From: an uncultured Steroidobacter sp.
GTDB lineage: Bacteria > Pseudomonadota > Gammaproteobacteria > Steroidobacterales > Steroidobacteraceae
NCBI RefSeq assembly: GCF_937958065.1
Contig: NZ_CALFXI010000079.1
Location: forward strand, 1-54,971
DNA: 54,971 nucleotides
Direction of reading: 5' to 3'
Numbering within the stretch: position 1 is the first letter of the stretch; each line of letters starts with the position of its first letter. Below the pieces are notes generated by a model. That model saw nothing but the letters and a program-made list of their open reading frames with translations, did no database searches and was not told the DNA's origin. Made by a program: the position numbers and the translations under genes. Positions 8,849 to 17,899 of this stretch are shown here, piece after piece.

Positions 8849-9586
8849 GTGAAGAAACCAACCTCCGGCGGCAGGCCGCGGCACATCGCGGTCATCATGG
8901 ATGGCAATGGCCGATGGGCCGCCGCTCGCGCGCTGCCGCGCTCGGCGGGTCATGGCATGGGCGTGCGCACGGTCAAGCAGATCGTCGCTGCCTGCGCCGA
9001 GCGCGGTATCGAAGCGCTCACCCTGTTCGCGTTCTCCAGCGAGAACTGGCAGCGCCCGCGCGAAGAAGTCTCGATGCTGATGAACCGCTTCCTCGAGGCG
9101 CTCGATCAGGAAATCGAGAGCCTGCACAACAACGGGCTGCGCCTGCGTTTCATCGGCAATCTGTCGCAACTGTCCTCGGCGCTGCGCGAACGGATGGAAG
9201 GGGCCATGCAGCTGACCGCCAACAACCAGGGCATGGCTCTGGTGATCGCGGTCGCTTACGGCGGCCGCTGGGACATTGCGAATGCCTCCCGGGAGCTTGC
9301 GCGCCGCTGTGCTGCCGGCGAGCTGCAGAGCGACGCGATCGACGAGGCGACCGTTCAGGAGCATCTGGCGCTGGCCGGGCTGCCCGATCCCGATCTGCTC
9401 ATTCGCACCGGTGGCGAACAGCGCATCAGCAATTTCCTGCTGTGGAATCTGGCCTACACCGAGCTGTACTTCTGCGATGCGCTCTGGCCGGACTTCGGAG
9501 TCCGCGAGCTGGACGCGGCCATCGAGCATTTTTCGCGCCGCCAGCGTCGTTTCGGCCTGACTCCGGGCCAGGCAGGGGCGCGCTGA
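8849..9586 (+). CDS. uppS: Undecaprenyl diphosphate synthase (cis-prenyltransferase)
   Basis: Condenses farnesyl diphosphate with eight isopentenyl units to give the C55 carrier lipid for peptidoglycan and O-antigen synthesis. GTG start. The 245-residue protein has the catalytic loop AVIMDGNGRWA with Asp18, GHGMGVRTVKQIV, the LTLFAFSSENWQRP block, and the C-terminal DLLIRTGGEQRISNFLLWN with the basic/serine residues that bind the homoallylic pyrophosphate. The stop overlaps the cdsA start by one base (TGATG). It uses isoprenoid precursors made partly by dxr, two genes downstream. Confidence 0.96.
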   Translation: MKKPTSGGRPRHIAVIMDGNGRWAAARALPRSAGHGMGVRTVKQIVAACAERGIEALTLFAFSSENWQRPREEVSMLMNRFLEALDQEIESLHNNGLRLRFIGNLSQLSSALRERMEGAMQLTANNQGMALVIAVAYGGRWDIANASRELARRCAAGELQSDAIDEATVQEHLALAGLPDPDLLIRTGGEQRISNFLLWNLAYTELYFCDALWPDFGVRELDAAIEHFSRRQRRFGLTPGQAGAR

Positions 9587-10380
9587 TGCTTCGCCAGCGG
9601 GTGATTACGGCGCTGGTCCTGGCTCCCTTCGTCCTCCTGGTGATTCTCTGGGTTCCTCACCCGATCACCGCGGCCATCCTGGCGCTGCTGGTGGCGGCGG
9701 GCGCCTGGGAGTGGTCGGCGTTTCCGGGCTTTACCCATCATGCGACGCGGCTGGGCTACGTCGCATTCATTGCGGCGTGTGTGGTGCTCGCCTGGCATCT
9801 GGGAGTCGATAGTTTCGAATCGAACCTGTTGCTGTATGCGTCGCTCGCGTGGTGGGTCCTGGCGCTGCTGTGGATCCTGCTGGCGCCGGCCAGCGTGAAC
9901 CGTGCCACCGCCGCCGTGGCCGGCTTGTTTGCTCTGGTGCCGGTGTGGCTGGCGCTGGTCCGGCTGCATGCGCAGGGACCGCAATTGATGTTGTTCCTTT
10001 TGCTGCTGGTGGTGGCCGCCGATATAGGCGCATATTTCGCAGGTCGGGCCCTCGGGCGACACAAGCTGGCGCCGCGGGTCAGCCCAGGCAAAACCTGGGA
10101 AGGGGTAGGCGGAGGCCTGGTAGCCGCGGCGCTGATGGCCGCGTTCGGCGTGTGGTGGTTCAGCATGGACACCGTGCCTTTCATGGCGTTGTGCGTGCTG
10201 GTCGCGGTCGCCTCGGTGATCGGCGACCTGACCGAGAGCATGTTCAAGCGCCACGCCGGCCTGAAGGACAGCGGCAATCTGCTGCCCGGTCATGGCGGCG
10301 TGCTCGACCGCGTCGACAGCGTGACTGCCGCCGCGCCGGTGTTCCTGATCGGTCTGGAGCGGCTGGGGCTGCTGCGATGA
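9586..10380 (+). CDS. cdsA: Phosphatidate cytidylyltransferase (CDP-diglyceride synthase)
   Basis: Integral inner-membrane enzyme that makes CDP-diacylglycerol from CTP and phosphatidic acid, the branch point to all phospholipids. The 264-residue protein has about eight hydrophobic segments and ends with the complete CDS signature: SMFKRHAGLKD then SGNLLPGHGGVLDRVDS, including the conserved KD, HGG and DRxDS residues. The start overlaps the uppS stop by one base and the stop overlaps the dxr start by four bases, so uppS-cdsA-dxr-rseP looks translationally coupled. Confidence 0.96.
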   Translation: MLRQRVITALVLAPFVLLVILWVPHPITAAILALLVAAGAWEWSAFPGFTHHATRLGYVAFIAACVVLAWHLGVDSFESNLLLYASLAWWVLALLWILLAPASVNRATAAVAGLFALVPVWLALVRLHAQGPQLMLFLLLLVVAADIGAYFAGRALGRHKLAPRVSPGKTWEGVGGGLVAAALMAAFGVWWFSMDTVPFMALCVLVAVASVIGDLTESMFKRHAGLKDSGNLLPGHGGVLDRVDSVTAAAPVFLIGLERLGLLR

Positions 10381-11582
10381 GTGAGCGCATGCGGGTTGCT
10401 GTACTGGGCTCCACCGGGAGCATCGGCCTGAGCACGCTCGACGTGCTGGCGCGTCATCCCGATCGTTTCGACGTTTTCGCGCTCACGGCGCACAACAATA
10501 TCGCCCGGCTGCGTGAGCAGTGCCTCGCGCATCGTCCTCGATTTGCGGTGGTGGTCGACCCGGTCGCTGCCGCGAAATTCAGCTCAGAACTCATTGCCGC
10601 CGGTTGCACCACGCGCGTATTGGTAGGTGAAGCCGCACTCAGCGAGGTTGCTGCTCACGAGCAGGTCGACGCAGTGATGGCCGCGATCGTAGGCGCCGCT
10701 GGCCTGCGTTCCAGCCTGGCCGCCGCGCGTGCGGGCAAGCGGATCATGCTGGCGAACAAGGAAGCGCTGGTGATGTCCGGCCCATTGTTCATGCAGGCAG
10801 TGCGTGAGGGCGGCGCGACATTGTTGCCCGTCGATAGCGAGCACAACGCCGTGTTCCAGTGCATGAGCGGGCCGGGCGCGACCCAGGCCGGCGTGACCCG
10901 GAGCGATGTCCGGCGGGTGCTGCTGACGGCCTCCGGCGGACCTTTCCTGCGGACCCCTCCGAGTGCGCTGGTGGCGGTCACGCCTGAACAGGCTTGCAAG
11001 CACCCGCGTTGGGTGATGGGGCGCAAGATCTCGGTGGATTCGGCCACTTTGATGAACAAGGGACTGGAACTGATCGAGGCTTGTCTGCTGTTTGCGTTGC
11101 CCCCGGCGCAGGTCGAGGTGGTGGTGCATCCGCAGAGCATCGTGCATTCGCTGGTCGAGTACGTCGACGGCTCGATGCTGGCGCAGTTGGGCAATCCCGA
11201 CATGCGCACGCCGATCGCTCACGTGCTCGGCTGGCCGGAACGCATTGCCTCGGGTGTAGAATCGCTCGATATTCTGCGGGCCGCGCGGCTGGATTTCGAA
11301 GCGCCCGACGCGACCCGATTCCCATGCCTGCGGCTGGCGCGTGCGGCGGCGGAGGCGGGCGGTACCGCACCGGCGGTATTGAACGCCGCGAATGAAATCG
11401 CTGTCGAAGCTTTTTTACAGCGCCGGCTGTCATTCCTGGAGATTCCGGAAGTGATCGAGCGCGTGCTGGCGCGTCACCGTACGTCGCCGGCCGGCTCGCT
11501 CGATGACGTGCTGAGCGCGGATGACTGGGCGCGTCGCGAGGCGCAAGCGGCCCTCACGGCGGCCGCGGGAGTGTGTGCATGA
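10377..11582 (+). CDS. dxr: 1-deoxy-D-xylulose 5-phosphate reductoisomerase
   Basis: Converts DXP to 2-C-methyl-D-erythritol 4-phosphate with NADPH, the committed step of the MEP isoprenoid pathway; ispD and ispF for later steps are at 43347-44536. The start at 10377 (ATGA overlap with cdsA) gives 401 residues. Motifs: NADPH-binding VAVLGSTGSIGLSTLDV; LANKEALVMSG; the metal site LLPVDSEHNAVFQCM; the flexible loop KHPRWVMGRKISVDSATLMN; and the C-terminal LNAANEIAVEAFL. In E. coli dxr precedes ispU; here it follows cdsA. Confidence 0.97.
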   Translation: MSERMRVAVLGSTGSIGLSTLDVLARHPDRFDVFALTAHNNIARLREQCLAHRPRFAVVVDPVAAAKFSSELIAAGCTTRVLVGEAALSEVAAHEQVDAVMAAIVGAAGLRSSLAAARAGKRIMLANKEALVMSGPLFMQAVREGGATLLPVDSEHNAVFQCMSGPGATQAGVTRSDVRRVLLTASGGPFLRTPPSALVAVTPEQACKHPRWVMGRKISVDSATLMNKGLELIEACLLFALPPAQVEVVVHPQSIVHSLVEYVDGSMLAQLGNPDMRTPIAHVLGWPERIASGVESLDILRAARLDFEAPDATRFPCLRLARAAAEAGGTAPAVLNAANEIAVEAFLQRRLSFLEIPEVIERVLARHRTSPAGSLDDVLSADDWARREAQAALTAAAGVCA

Positions 11583-12979
11583 TTACACCGAGCAATCCGC
11601 TGGAATGGCTGATCTCCGCCATCGGATTCATCATCGCCATCGGCATCCTGGTCTCGGTGCACGAGTTCGGGCACTACTGGGTGGCGCGCCGGCTCGGCAT
11701 CAAGGTGCTGCGTTTCTCCATCGGTTTCGGCAAGCCGCTGTGGCGCCGGGTCGGTCGCGACCGCGACCAGGTCGAATACGTGATCGCGCCCATTCCGCTC
11801 GGCGGCTATGTGAAATTGCTCGATGAGCGCGAGGGCGACGTGCCGCCGCAGGACGTGCACCGCGCGTTCACGCGCCAGCCGGTGTGGAAGCGCATCGCCG
11901 TGCTGCTCGCCGGTCCGATGTTCAACCTGATTCTCGCGGTGTTCTTGTACTGGATTCTGTTCATCGCCGGCGTCCCGGCGCCGCGCTCCATCGTCGGCGA
12001 GGTGACGCCGAATTCGATCGCCGCGCAGGCGGGCCTGCGCTACGAAGATCACATCATCGCCGTCGACGGCCGCCCCACCGATACCTGGGAACAGGCCACG
12101 CTCGGCATCATCGACGATCTCACCGACGACGGCACGATTCACCTGCGCGTGCGTGGTGTGGACGGCGGCGAACGGGAGCTGACGCTGCACGCTGGCAATC
12201 GCAGCCGCGAGCTGACGCAGCCGGAGGCGCTGCTGCCGGGCCTGGGCTTCGACATCTGGCAGCCCAAGGTGCCCGCGGTGGTCGCGAGCGTGATCGACGA
12301 CAGCGCCGCCGCGCGGGTCGGCTTGCAGCCGGGGGATGAAATCCTGAAGCTGGACGAGCAGCCGGTCGACGACTTCAGTCAGCTGGTGGCGCTGGTCAAG
12401 CCCAACCCCGGCCGCGACGTGACCCTCGAGATCCGTCGCCACGGCGAGATCCTGTCGGTGCCGCTCACCATCGGCGAGAGCACCTCCGGCGGCAAGAGCA
12501 TCGGATTGATCGGCGTGGTGCCGGAGAACAAGCCGATCCAGACGGGGCGCACTTACGAAGACATGGTGGCGCTGCAGAAGTATGGCGTGTTCGCGGCGGT
12601 CGGCCACGCGGCCACCAAGACGTGGGACACGTCGGTGTTCACGTTGCGCATCATGGGCCGGATCGTCACCGGCAATGTGTCGCTGAAGGCGATCTCCGGA
12701 CCGATCAGCATCGCCGAGACGGCGGGCTTCGCGATCCGGCAGGGCTGGCGCTACTTCCTCGGTATCCTGGCGCTGATCAGCATCAGTCTGGGCGTGCTGA
12801 ACCTGCTGCCGATTCCGATCCTGGACGGCGGCCAGATCATGTATCAGCTCGCGGAACTGGTGAAGGGCCGGCCGGTCTCAGAACGTGCACTGCAACTCGG
12901 GCACAGCATCGGCATCGCGATGTTGATCCTGATGATGACACTGGCCTTCTACAACGACATCGTGCGACATCTGAATTAA
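11579..12979 (+). CDS. rseP: Site-2 protease RseP (zinc metalloprotease)
   Basis: Inner-membrane protease that cuts anti-sigma factor RseA after DegS, releasing sigma E under envelope stress. The ATG at 11579 overlaps dxr by four bases and gives 466 residues; an in-frame GTG two codons earlier is possible. The zinc motif HEFGH is at 28-32 in the first membrane helix; two PDZ domains follow in the periplasmic part (first around APRSIVGEVTPNSIAAQAGL, second around VPAVVASVIDDSAAARVGLQ); the LDG motif providing the third zinc ligand is in LLPIPILDGGQIMYQL. Its position before bamA and skp fits an envelope-assembly role. Confidence 0.97.
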   Translation: MITPSNPLEWLISAIGFIIAIGILVSVHEFGHYWVARRLGIKVLRFSIGFGKPLWRRVGRDRDQVEYVIAPIPLGGYVKLLDEREGDVPPQDVHRAFTRQPVWKRIAVLLAGPMFNLILAVFLYWILFIAGVPAPRSIVGEVTPNSIAAQAGLRYEDHIIAVDGRPTDTWEQATLGIIDDLTDDGTIHLRVRGVDGGERELTLHAGNRSRELTQPEALLPGLGFDIWQPKVPAVVASVIDDSAAARVGLQPGDEILKLDEQPVDDFSQLVALVKPNPGRDVTLEIRRHGEILSVPLTIGESTSGGKSIGLIGVVPENKPIQTGRTYEDMVALQKYGVFAAVGHAATKTWDTSVFTLRIMGRIVTGNVSLKAISGPISIAETAGFAIRQGWRYFLGILALISISLGVLNLLPIPILDGGQIMYQLAELVKGRPVSERALQLGHSIGIAMLILMMTLAFYNDIVRHLN

Positions 12980-13030
12980 CGCCGGCATTGCGGCGGCGTA
13001 TTCCAAAGAGAAACTAGGGGCATAGGGCTG

Positions 13031-15499
13031 ATGCGGTTGAAGTCCATCATCCACGCGACACTCGCGGTCGCAGCGGCCGGCGCTGGCCCGAGCATTTGGC
13101 CGGGCGCAGCTGTCGCACAGGTCGCGGCGTCGCAGTCGAGCTTCACGGTCGGCGATATCCGTATCGAAGGCCTGCAGCGCATTTCCGAAGGCACCGTCTA
13201 TAACTACCTGCCGGTGAACATCGGCGACCAGATCGACGAGCGGCGCGTTCAGGAAGCGCTGCGCGCGATGTACAACACCGGGTTCTTCCGTGACGTCGAG
13301 ATTCGTCGCGACGGCGGCACGCTGGTGGTCGCGGTGCTCGAGCGTCCCTCGATCGAGAGCTTCGAGATCAAGGGCAACAAGGACATCAAGACCGAGGACC
13401 TGCAGAAGTCGCTGCGCAACGTCGGTCTGGCCACCGGCAAGACCTTCGACCAGTCGGTGCTCGATGAGGTCAAGCAGTACCTCACCGACCAATATTTCTC
13501 CCGCGGCAAGTACGCCGTGCGCGTCGACACCAAGGTCGAGGAAGTGCCCGGCAACAAGGTCAAGCTCACCATCGACGTGAACGAGGGCAAGCGCGCCCGC
13601 ATCCGCCAGATCAACATCGCCGGCAACAACGCGTTCAGCGACGAGGAGCTGCGCGAAGAATTCGAGCTGAACACGCCCAACTGGCTGTCCTGGTACAAGC
13701 AGGACGATCGCTACTCGCGCGAATCGCTGTCGGGCGATCTGGAAAAGCTGCGCTCGTACTACATGGACCGCGGCTACGCGAACTTCCATGTGACGTCCAC
13801 CCAGGTGGCGATCGCGCCGGAGAAGGACGACATCTTCGTCACGGTCAACGTCGATGAAGGCGAGGTGTTCAAGATCTCCGAGATCAAGATGGCCGGCAAC
13901 ATGGTGGTGCCGGAGTCGGAGCTGCGTCGGATGATCTTCTTCAAGCCCGGCGACACCTATTCGCTGCGGCAGATCACCGCGACCCAGGAGGCGATGAAGC
14001 TGCGCCTCGGCGTCGACGGTTACGCGTTCGCGAGCGTCGATCCGGTGCCGACGCCGAACAACGAGACCAAGGAGATCTCGCTGACCTTCGTGGTCGATCC
14101 GAAGAACCGCGTGTACGTGCGCCGGGTGAACTTCAACGGCACTTCGGGCGTGAACGACGAGGTGTTCCGCCGCGAAATGCGCCAGTTCGAAGGGGCCTAT
14201 CTGTCGAACTCGGCGGTGGAGCGCTCCAAGCAGCGTATCCAGCGCCTGCCGTTCATCCAGAAGGTCGAGGTGGAAACCAACCAGGTGCCGGGCGCGGCCG
14301 ACCTGGTGGACGTGGATTTCCAGATCGAGGAGGGCCTGCCCGGTCAGTTCGGCGGCGGCATCGGCTACTCCGAGTCGCAGTCCATCATCCTGAACGGCAA
14401 CTTCGTGCATTCGAACTTCATGGGCACGGGCAACCGTATCGCCATGGAAATCAACTCCGGCCGCTACGCCAAGGCGTTCAGCTTCTCGCACACAGATCGC
14501 TACACCACCATCGACGAAGTGCAGCGGACGATTTCGGCGGGCTATCGCGACGTCACCCAGTTCACGTCGGCGACTTCGGACTTCGACACGACCACGATCA
14601 CGCTCGGCATCAACTACGACTGGCCGATCACCGAGTATCAATATCTCGGCGTGGGTCTGTCGGGACAGCGCGCGGAGCTGGTGACCAGCCAGGGCGGCAG
14701 CGCTGTGCAGGCGACCGACTGGGTGCGTTCGAACGGCAATTCGCGCACGCGCTGCGTGGATGTGTTCAGTGACGGGGTTTGCGCGCCGGGCGTCAGCCAG
14801 GGCGATTACTTCCTGTACAGCAGCGATTTCGACACGCTCGAGCTGAACCTCGGCTGGCGTTATGACTCGCGCAACCGCGCGATCTTCGCGGACCGTGGCG
14901 CGCGCCACCGTTTCAACATCGGTTACACCGTGCCGGGCAGCGACGTCGAGTTCTGGACTGCGTCGTACGATTACCTGCAATTCGTGCCCATCTGGCGCAG
15001 CCTGACGCTGATGTTCAACGTCGAGCTGGCGTACGGCGAGGCGCTGGGCGACACCACGGCGCTGCCCCCGTACCGCCAGTATTTCGGCGGCGGCCCGGAC
15101 TCGGTGCGCGGCTTCCGCGAGAGCCGCCTGGGGCCCAAGGACAACTTCGGCCGGCCGTACGGTGGCAATATCAAGACCATCGCGCAGACGGAGTTGCTGC
15201 TGCCGATGCCGGAAAAGTGGCGTAACAGCGCCCGGTTCAGCCTGTTCTACGACATCGGTAACATATTCTCGAACCAGAACGTCAAGTTCTTCGGGCCCGA
15301 TCAGGTGACCCCGGTGGACTACGGGTTCAGTTATGATCAGCTCCGGCAATCCGCCGGTGTGGCCGTGCAGTGGCTGGCACCGCTGGGCGTGTTCCGCTTC
15401 AGCTACGCGGTGCCGCTCAAGAAGTTCAGTGGCGACACCGACGGCCGCTGGGGCGACGAGACGGAAGGCTTCCAGTTCTCGATCGGCCAGGCGTTCTGA
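13031..15499 (+). CDS. bamA: Outer membrane protein assembly factor BamA
   Basis: Central beta-barrel of the BAM complex, which inserts outer-membrane proteins. 822 residues: a signal peptide ending around AVA-Q (29-30), five POTRA domains (about 37-360), and a 16-strand barrel ending in Phe. The loop-6 VRGF motif is at 692-695 (PDSVRGFRESRLGP). A cysteine pair, Cys575 and Cys584, sits in an earlier extracellular loop (RCVDVFSDGVCAPG), a possible surface disulfide; in E. coli the cysteine pair is in loop 6 instead. It lies 51 bases after rseP and is separated from skp by a repeat element (15506-15613). Confidence 0.97.
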   Translation: MRLKSIIHATLAVAAAGAGPSIWPGAAVAQVAASQSSFTVGDIRIEGLQRISEGTVYNYLPVNIGDQIDERRVQEALRAMYNTGFFRDVEIRRDGGTLVVAVLERPSIESFEIKGNKDIKTEDLQKSLRNVGLATGKTFDQSVLDEVKQYLTDQYFSRGKYAVRVDTKVEEVPGNKVKLTIDVNEGKRARIRQINIAGNNAFSDEELREEFELNTPNWLSWYKQDDRYSRESLSGDLEKLRSYYMDRGYANFHVTSTQVAIAPEKDDIFVTVNVDEGEVFKISEIKMAGNMVVPESELRRMIFFKPGDTYSLRQITATQEAMKLRLGVDGYAFASVDPVPTPNNETKEISLTFVVDPKNRVYVRRVNFNGTSGVNDEVFRREMRQFEGAYLSNSAVERSKQRIQRLPFIQKVEVETNQVPGAADLVDVDFQIEEGLPGQFGGGIGYSESQSIILNGNFVHSNFMGTGNRIAMEINSGRYAKAFSFSHTDRYTTIDEVQRTISAGYRDVTQFTSATSDFDTTTITLGINYDWPITEYQYLGVGLSGQRAELVTSQGGSAVQATDWVRSNGNSRTRCVDVFSDGVCAPGVSQGDYFLYSSDFDTLELNLGWRYDSRNRAIFADRGARHRFNIGYTVPGSDVEFWTASYDYLQFVPIWRSLTLMFNVELAYGEALGDTTALPPYRQYFGGGPDSVRGFRESRLGPKDNFGRPYGGNIKTIAQTELLLPMPEKWRNSARFSLFYDIGNIFSNQNVKFFGPDQVTPVDYGFSYDQLRQSAGVAVQWLAPLGVFRFSYAVPLKKFSGDTDGRWGDETEGFQFSIGQAF

Positions 15500-15505
15500 T
15501 CGAAC

Positions 15506-15613
15506 ACTCGGGATCGGGCATCCTGCCACGACCCTCGTGGCGAGACGGCAAAAGGCATGACCTCTGCCGCTCGCCCGCCGCAGCGTCGGGGTACCTCCAT
15601 GTACCCGGGGTGG
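15506..15613 (+). repeat. Dispersed structured repeat, copy A (bamA-skp gap)
   Basis: This 108-base element begins seven bases after the bamA stop and matches 48715-48824 over its full length in the same orientation, with scattered substitutions and a few indels. It can fold into successive hairpins: CCACGA/TCGTGG (15526-15531 and 15535-15540); GGCGAG-CGGCA/TGCCG-CTCGCC (15539-15550 and 15565-15575, one bulge); and GGGTAC/GTACCC (15589-15594 and 15601-15606). The first two share two bases, so they are partly alternative. There is no convincing reading frame in it and no terminator T-run. Its place in a presumed bamA-skp transcript suggests a processing, stability or attenuation role; that is inference. 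Confidence 0.85.
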
Positions 15614-15664
15614 CGTTGACTTGATGATGGTTTGGACGATAACGACATATCTGAGGTTGGATAC

Positions 15665-16252
15665 ATGGCACGTTTGAGCATTCCTGCTGTTCTGCTTGCT
15701 CCGCTGGCACTGTCGGTGGCGTTGTTCGCACCGGTCGCTGGCGCCCAGACGCAGCTGAAGATCGCCGTGGTCAACGTGCCGCGGCTGCTGGAAGAGGCCC
15801 CGCAGGCGAAAGGCGCCATGCAGGCCCTGCAGGACGAGTTCTCGCCGCGTCAGCGCGAGATGGCCGCTCAGCAGAAAGACCTGAAGGCCAAGGAAGAGAA
15901 GCTGCAGCGTGACGGCGCGGTGATGGCCGAGAACGAGCGTCGCAACGCCGAGAAGGAGCTGCGCGAAGGTCAGCGCGATCTGGCCCGCAAACAGAACGAG
16001 TACGTCGAAGACCTGAACGTGCGCCGTAACGAGGAGCTGGGCAAGCTGCAGAAGGCCCTGCTGCAGGAAGTGCAGAGCTACGCTCGTTCCTCCGGCTATG
16101 ACCTGGTGGTCGGCGATGGCGTGCTGTTCGTCAACGAATCCCTCGATATCACCCCGCAGGTGCTGACCGCCCTGCAGGCTCGCGCCAAGACCAGCGGCGT
16201 GAAGCCGGCGACGCCGCCCGCCAAGGCCGCCACTCCGCCGGCCAAGCAGTAA
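15665..16252 (+). CDS. skp: Periplasmic chaperone Skp/OmpH
   Basis: Trimeric periplasmic chaperone that holds unfolded outer-membrane proteins for BamA. The ATG at 15665 gives 195 residues with a clear signal peptide (MARLSIPAVLLAPLALSVAL, cleavage near VAGA-QT). The mature protein starts with the beta-core strand LKIAVVNVPRLLEEAPQAKG, continues as long charged coiled-coil tentacles (about 50-130, e.g. QREMAAQQKDLKAKEEKLQR), and returns to the core in YDLVVGDGVLFVNESLDIT. The last 20 residues are a Pro/Ala/Lys tail absent from E. coli Skp. It lies between bamA and lpxD as in most gammaproteobacteria. Confidence 0.94.
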   Translation: MARLSIPAVLLAPLALSVALFAPVAGAQTQLKIAVVNVPRLLEEAPQAKGAMQALQDEFSPRQREMAAQQKDLKAKEEKLQRDGAVMAENERRNAEKELREGQRDLARKQNEYVEDLNVRRNEELGKLQKALLQEVQSYARSSGYDLVVGDGVLFVNESLDITPQVLTALQARAKTSGVKPATPPAKAATPPAKQ

Positions 16253-16306
16253 CGCCATGAGCGCGCACCTCCATTCCGGGTTGCGCCGCTGAGCCGGGCG
16301 ACGGCG

Positions 16307-17362
16307 ATGTCCGCGCAGCCCGGCCTCAGCCTGGGCGAGCTCGCCGTCCGCTTTGGCTGCATTCTCAAAGGTGATCCTGACCTGCGCGTGTCGCGGGTCG
16401 CTGCGTTGGAGAACGCGGATGCCGCGTCCGTGGCGTTCGTGGCCAACCCGCGCTATCGCCGTTATTTGCAGCAGACCAAGGCCGGCGTGGTCGTGCTCGA
16501 TCCGAAGCTGGCCGACGCGTGTCCGACGAACGCGCTGCTAGCGAAGAATCCGTATGCGATGTACGCGCGCATCGCGGCTTTGTTATATCCGCCGCCGGCC
16601 GCGCCGCCCGGACGACATGCCACGGCAGTCGTCGACGACTCGGCACAGATCGATCCCAGCGCATCGATCGGTCCGCACGCGGTCATCGGTGCGAGAGTGA
16701 AGATCGGCGCACGCACGGTGATCGGACCGGGCTGCGTGATCATGGACGATGTCACGATCGGCAATGACACGCGGCTCACGGCCAATGTGACTTTGTGTCA
16801 GGGCGTCATCATCGGCGATCGCTGCCTGTTGCATCCGAGCGCGGTGATCGGCGCCGACGGCTTCGGTCTCGCGCCGGATCAGGGCGAGTGGCTGAAGGTT
16901 CCGCAGGTGGGCACGGTGCGCGTCGGCAACGATGTTGAGATCGGCGCCAGCACCACCATCGACCGCGGCGCCATCGACGACACCGTCATCGGCGACGGTG
17001 TGAAGATGGATAACCAGATCCAGATCGGCCACAACGTGCGCATCGGCGATCACACCGCCATCGCCGGCTGTGCCGGAATTTCCGGCAGCGCGGTGATCGG
17101 CAAACGCTGCATGATCGGCGGCATGGTGGGCATCGCCGGGCACCTGAGCATCTGCGACGACGTGATCGTGACCGGTAAGTCTTTCGTCAGCGGCAGCATC
17201 CGCAAGCCGGGGTACTATTCGAGCGGCATGCCGGTCGACGAAACGACCCGTTTCCGCAAGAATGCCGCCCGCTTCCAGCACCTGGACGAGTTCGTCCGCG
17301 AGGTTCGCCGGGAGCGGGGCGCCGCCGCCGATCCGGACGCGGCGCCAGAAGAATCCGATTGA
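16307..17362 (+). CDS. lpxD: UDP-3-O-(3-hydroxyacyl)glucosamine N-acyltransferase
   Basis: Third step of lipid A synthesis: adds the N-linked hydroxyacyl chain to UDP-3-O-acyl-glucosamine. The 351-residue protein has an N-terminal uridine-binding domain (LSLGELAVRFGCILKGDPDL and LLAKNPYAMYARIAALLYPP) and a left-handed beta-helix from about 105 made of hexapeptide repeats (IGPHAVIGARVKIGARTVIG). The catalytic histidine is in NQIQIGHNVRIGDHTAIAGC. An acidic C-terminal tail (AAADPDAAPEESD) follows the last helix. It is followed by fabZ, lpxA and lpxB, the standard lipid A cluster. Confidence 0.96.
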   Translation: MSAQPGLSLGELAVRFGCILKGDPDLRVSRVAALENADAASVAFVANPRYRRYLQQTKAGVVVLDPKLADACPTNALLAKNPYAMYARIAALLYPPPAAPPGRHATAVVDDSAQIDPSASIGPHAVIGARVKIGARTVIGPGCVIMDDVTIGNDTRLTANVTLCQGVIIGDRCLLHPSAVIGADGFGLAPDQGEWLKVPQVGTVRVGNDVEIGASTTIDRGAIDDTVIGDGVKMDNQIQIGHNVRIGDHTAIAGCAGISGSAVIGKRCMIGGMVGIAGHLSICDDVIVTGKSFVSGSIRKPGYYSSGMPVDETTRFRKNAARFQHLDEFVREVRRERGAAADPDAAPEESD

Positions 17363-17387
17363 TGCGTGGCGAATAACAAGGTTTCCG

Positions 17388-17885
17388 ATGACTGAAAGCA
17401 CCCAGACACCGAGCGCAGGGCAGACCGCCGGCGACGTGTTGACCATGGACATTCACGAGGTGATGCGCCGTTTGCCGCATCGCTATCCGTTCCTGCTGGT
17501 GGACCGGGTGCTGGAGTGCGAGTCGGGCAAGCACATTCGCGCGCTCAAGAACGTCACCATCAACGAGCCGTTCTTTCCCGGCCACTTTCCGCACCGGCCG
17601 GTATTTCCAGGCGTGATCATCCTGGAGGCGCTGGCCCAGACCGCCGGCATCCTCGCCTTCGTGACCGCCGGGGTGTACCCGGACGAGCACCGGCAGCTGT
17701 ACTTCGTCGGCATCGACAAGGCGCGCTTCCGCAAGCCGGTCGAGCCGGGCGATCAGCTGATCCTGAAGGCGACGCTGGAGCGCTCGATCCGTGGCATCTG
17801 GAAGTTCTCCACGATCGCCGAGGTCGACGGCCAGGAAGCGTGCAGCGCTGAAATGATGGTTGCGCCGGGCGAAACGCGAAAATAA
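17388..17885 (+). CDS. fabZ: 3-hydroxyacyl-[acyl-carrier-protein] dehydratase FabZ
   Basis: Dehydrates 3-hydroxyacyl-ACP in fatty-acid elongation, competing with LpxA and LpxD for hydroxyacyl-ACP; its place between lpxD and lpxA is conserved. The ATG at 17388 gives 165 residues, with about 14 extra N-terminal residues relative to E. coli FabZ (151). The hot-dog fold core is clear: IHEVMRRLPHRYPFLLVDRV, then the catalytic histidine in FFPGHFPHRPVFPGV and the catalytic glutamate in IILEALAQTAGI. The open frame extends back into lpxD, but those codons are not family-like. Confidence 0.96.
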   Translation: MTESTQTPSAGQTAGDVLTMDIHEVMRRLPHRYPFLLVDRVLECESGKHIRALKNVTINEPFFPGHFPHRPVFPGVIILEALAQTAGILAFVTAGVYPDEHRQLYFVGIDKARFRKPVEPGDQLILKATLERSIRGIWKFSTIAEVDGQEACSAEMMVAPGETRK

Positions 17886-17899
17886 CGGACATTGCCACG

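Noticed and set aside
12878..16258. Long minus-strand open frame opposite bamA and skp
   Set aside because: Antisense shadow; bamA and skp are secure on the plus strand and the translated product has no recognisable domain.
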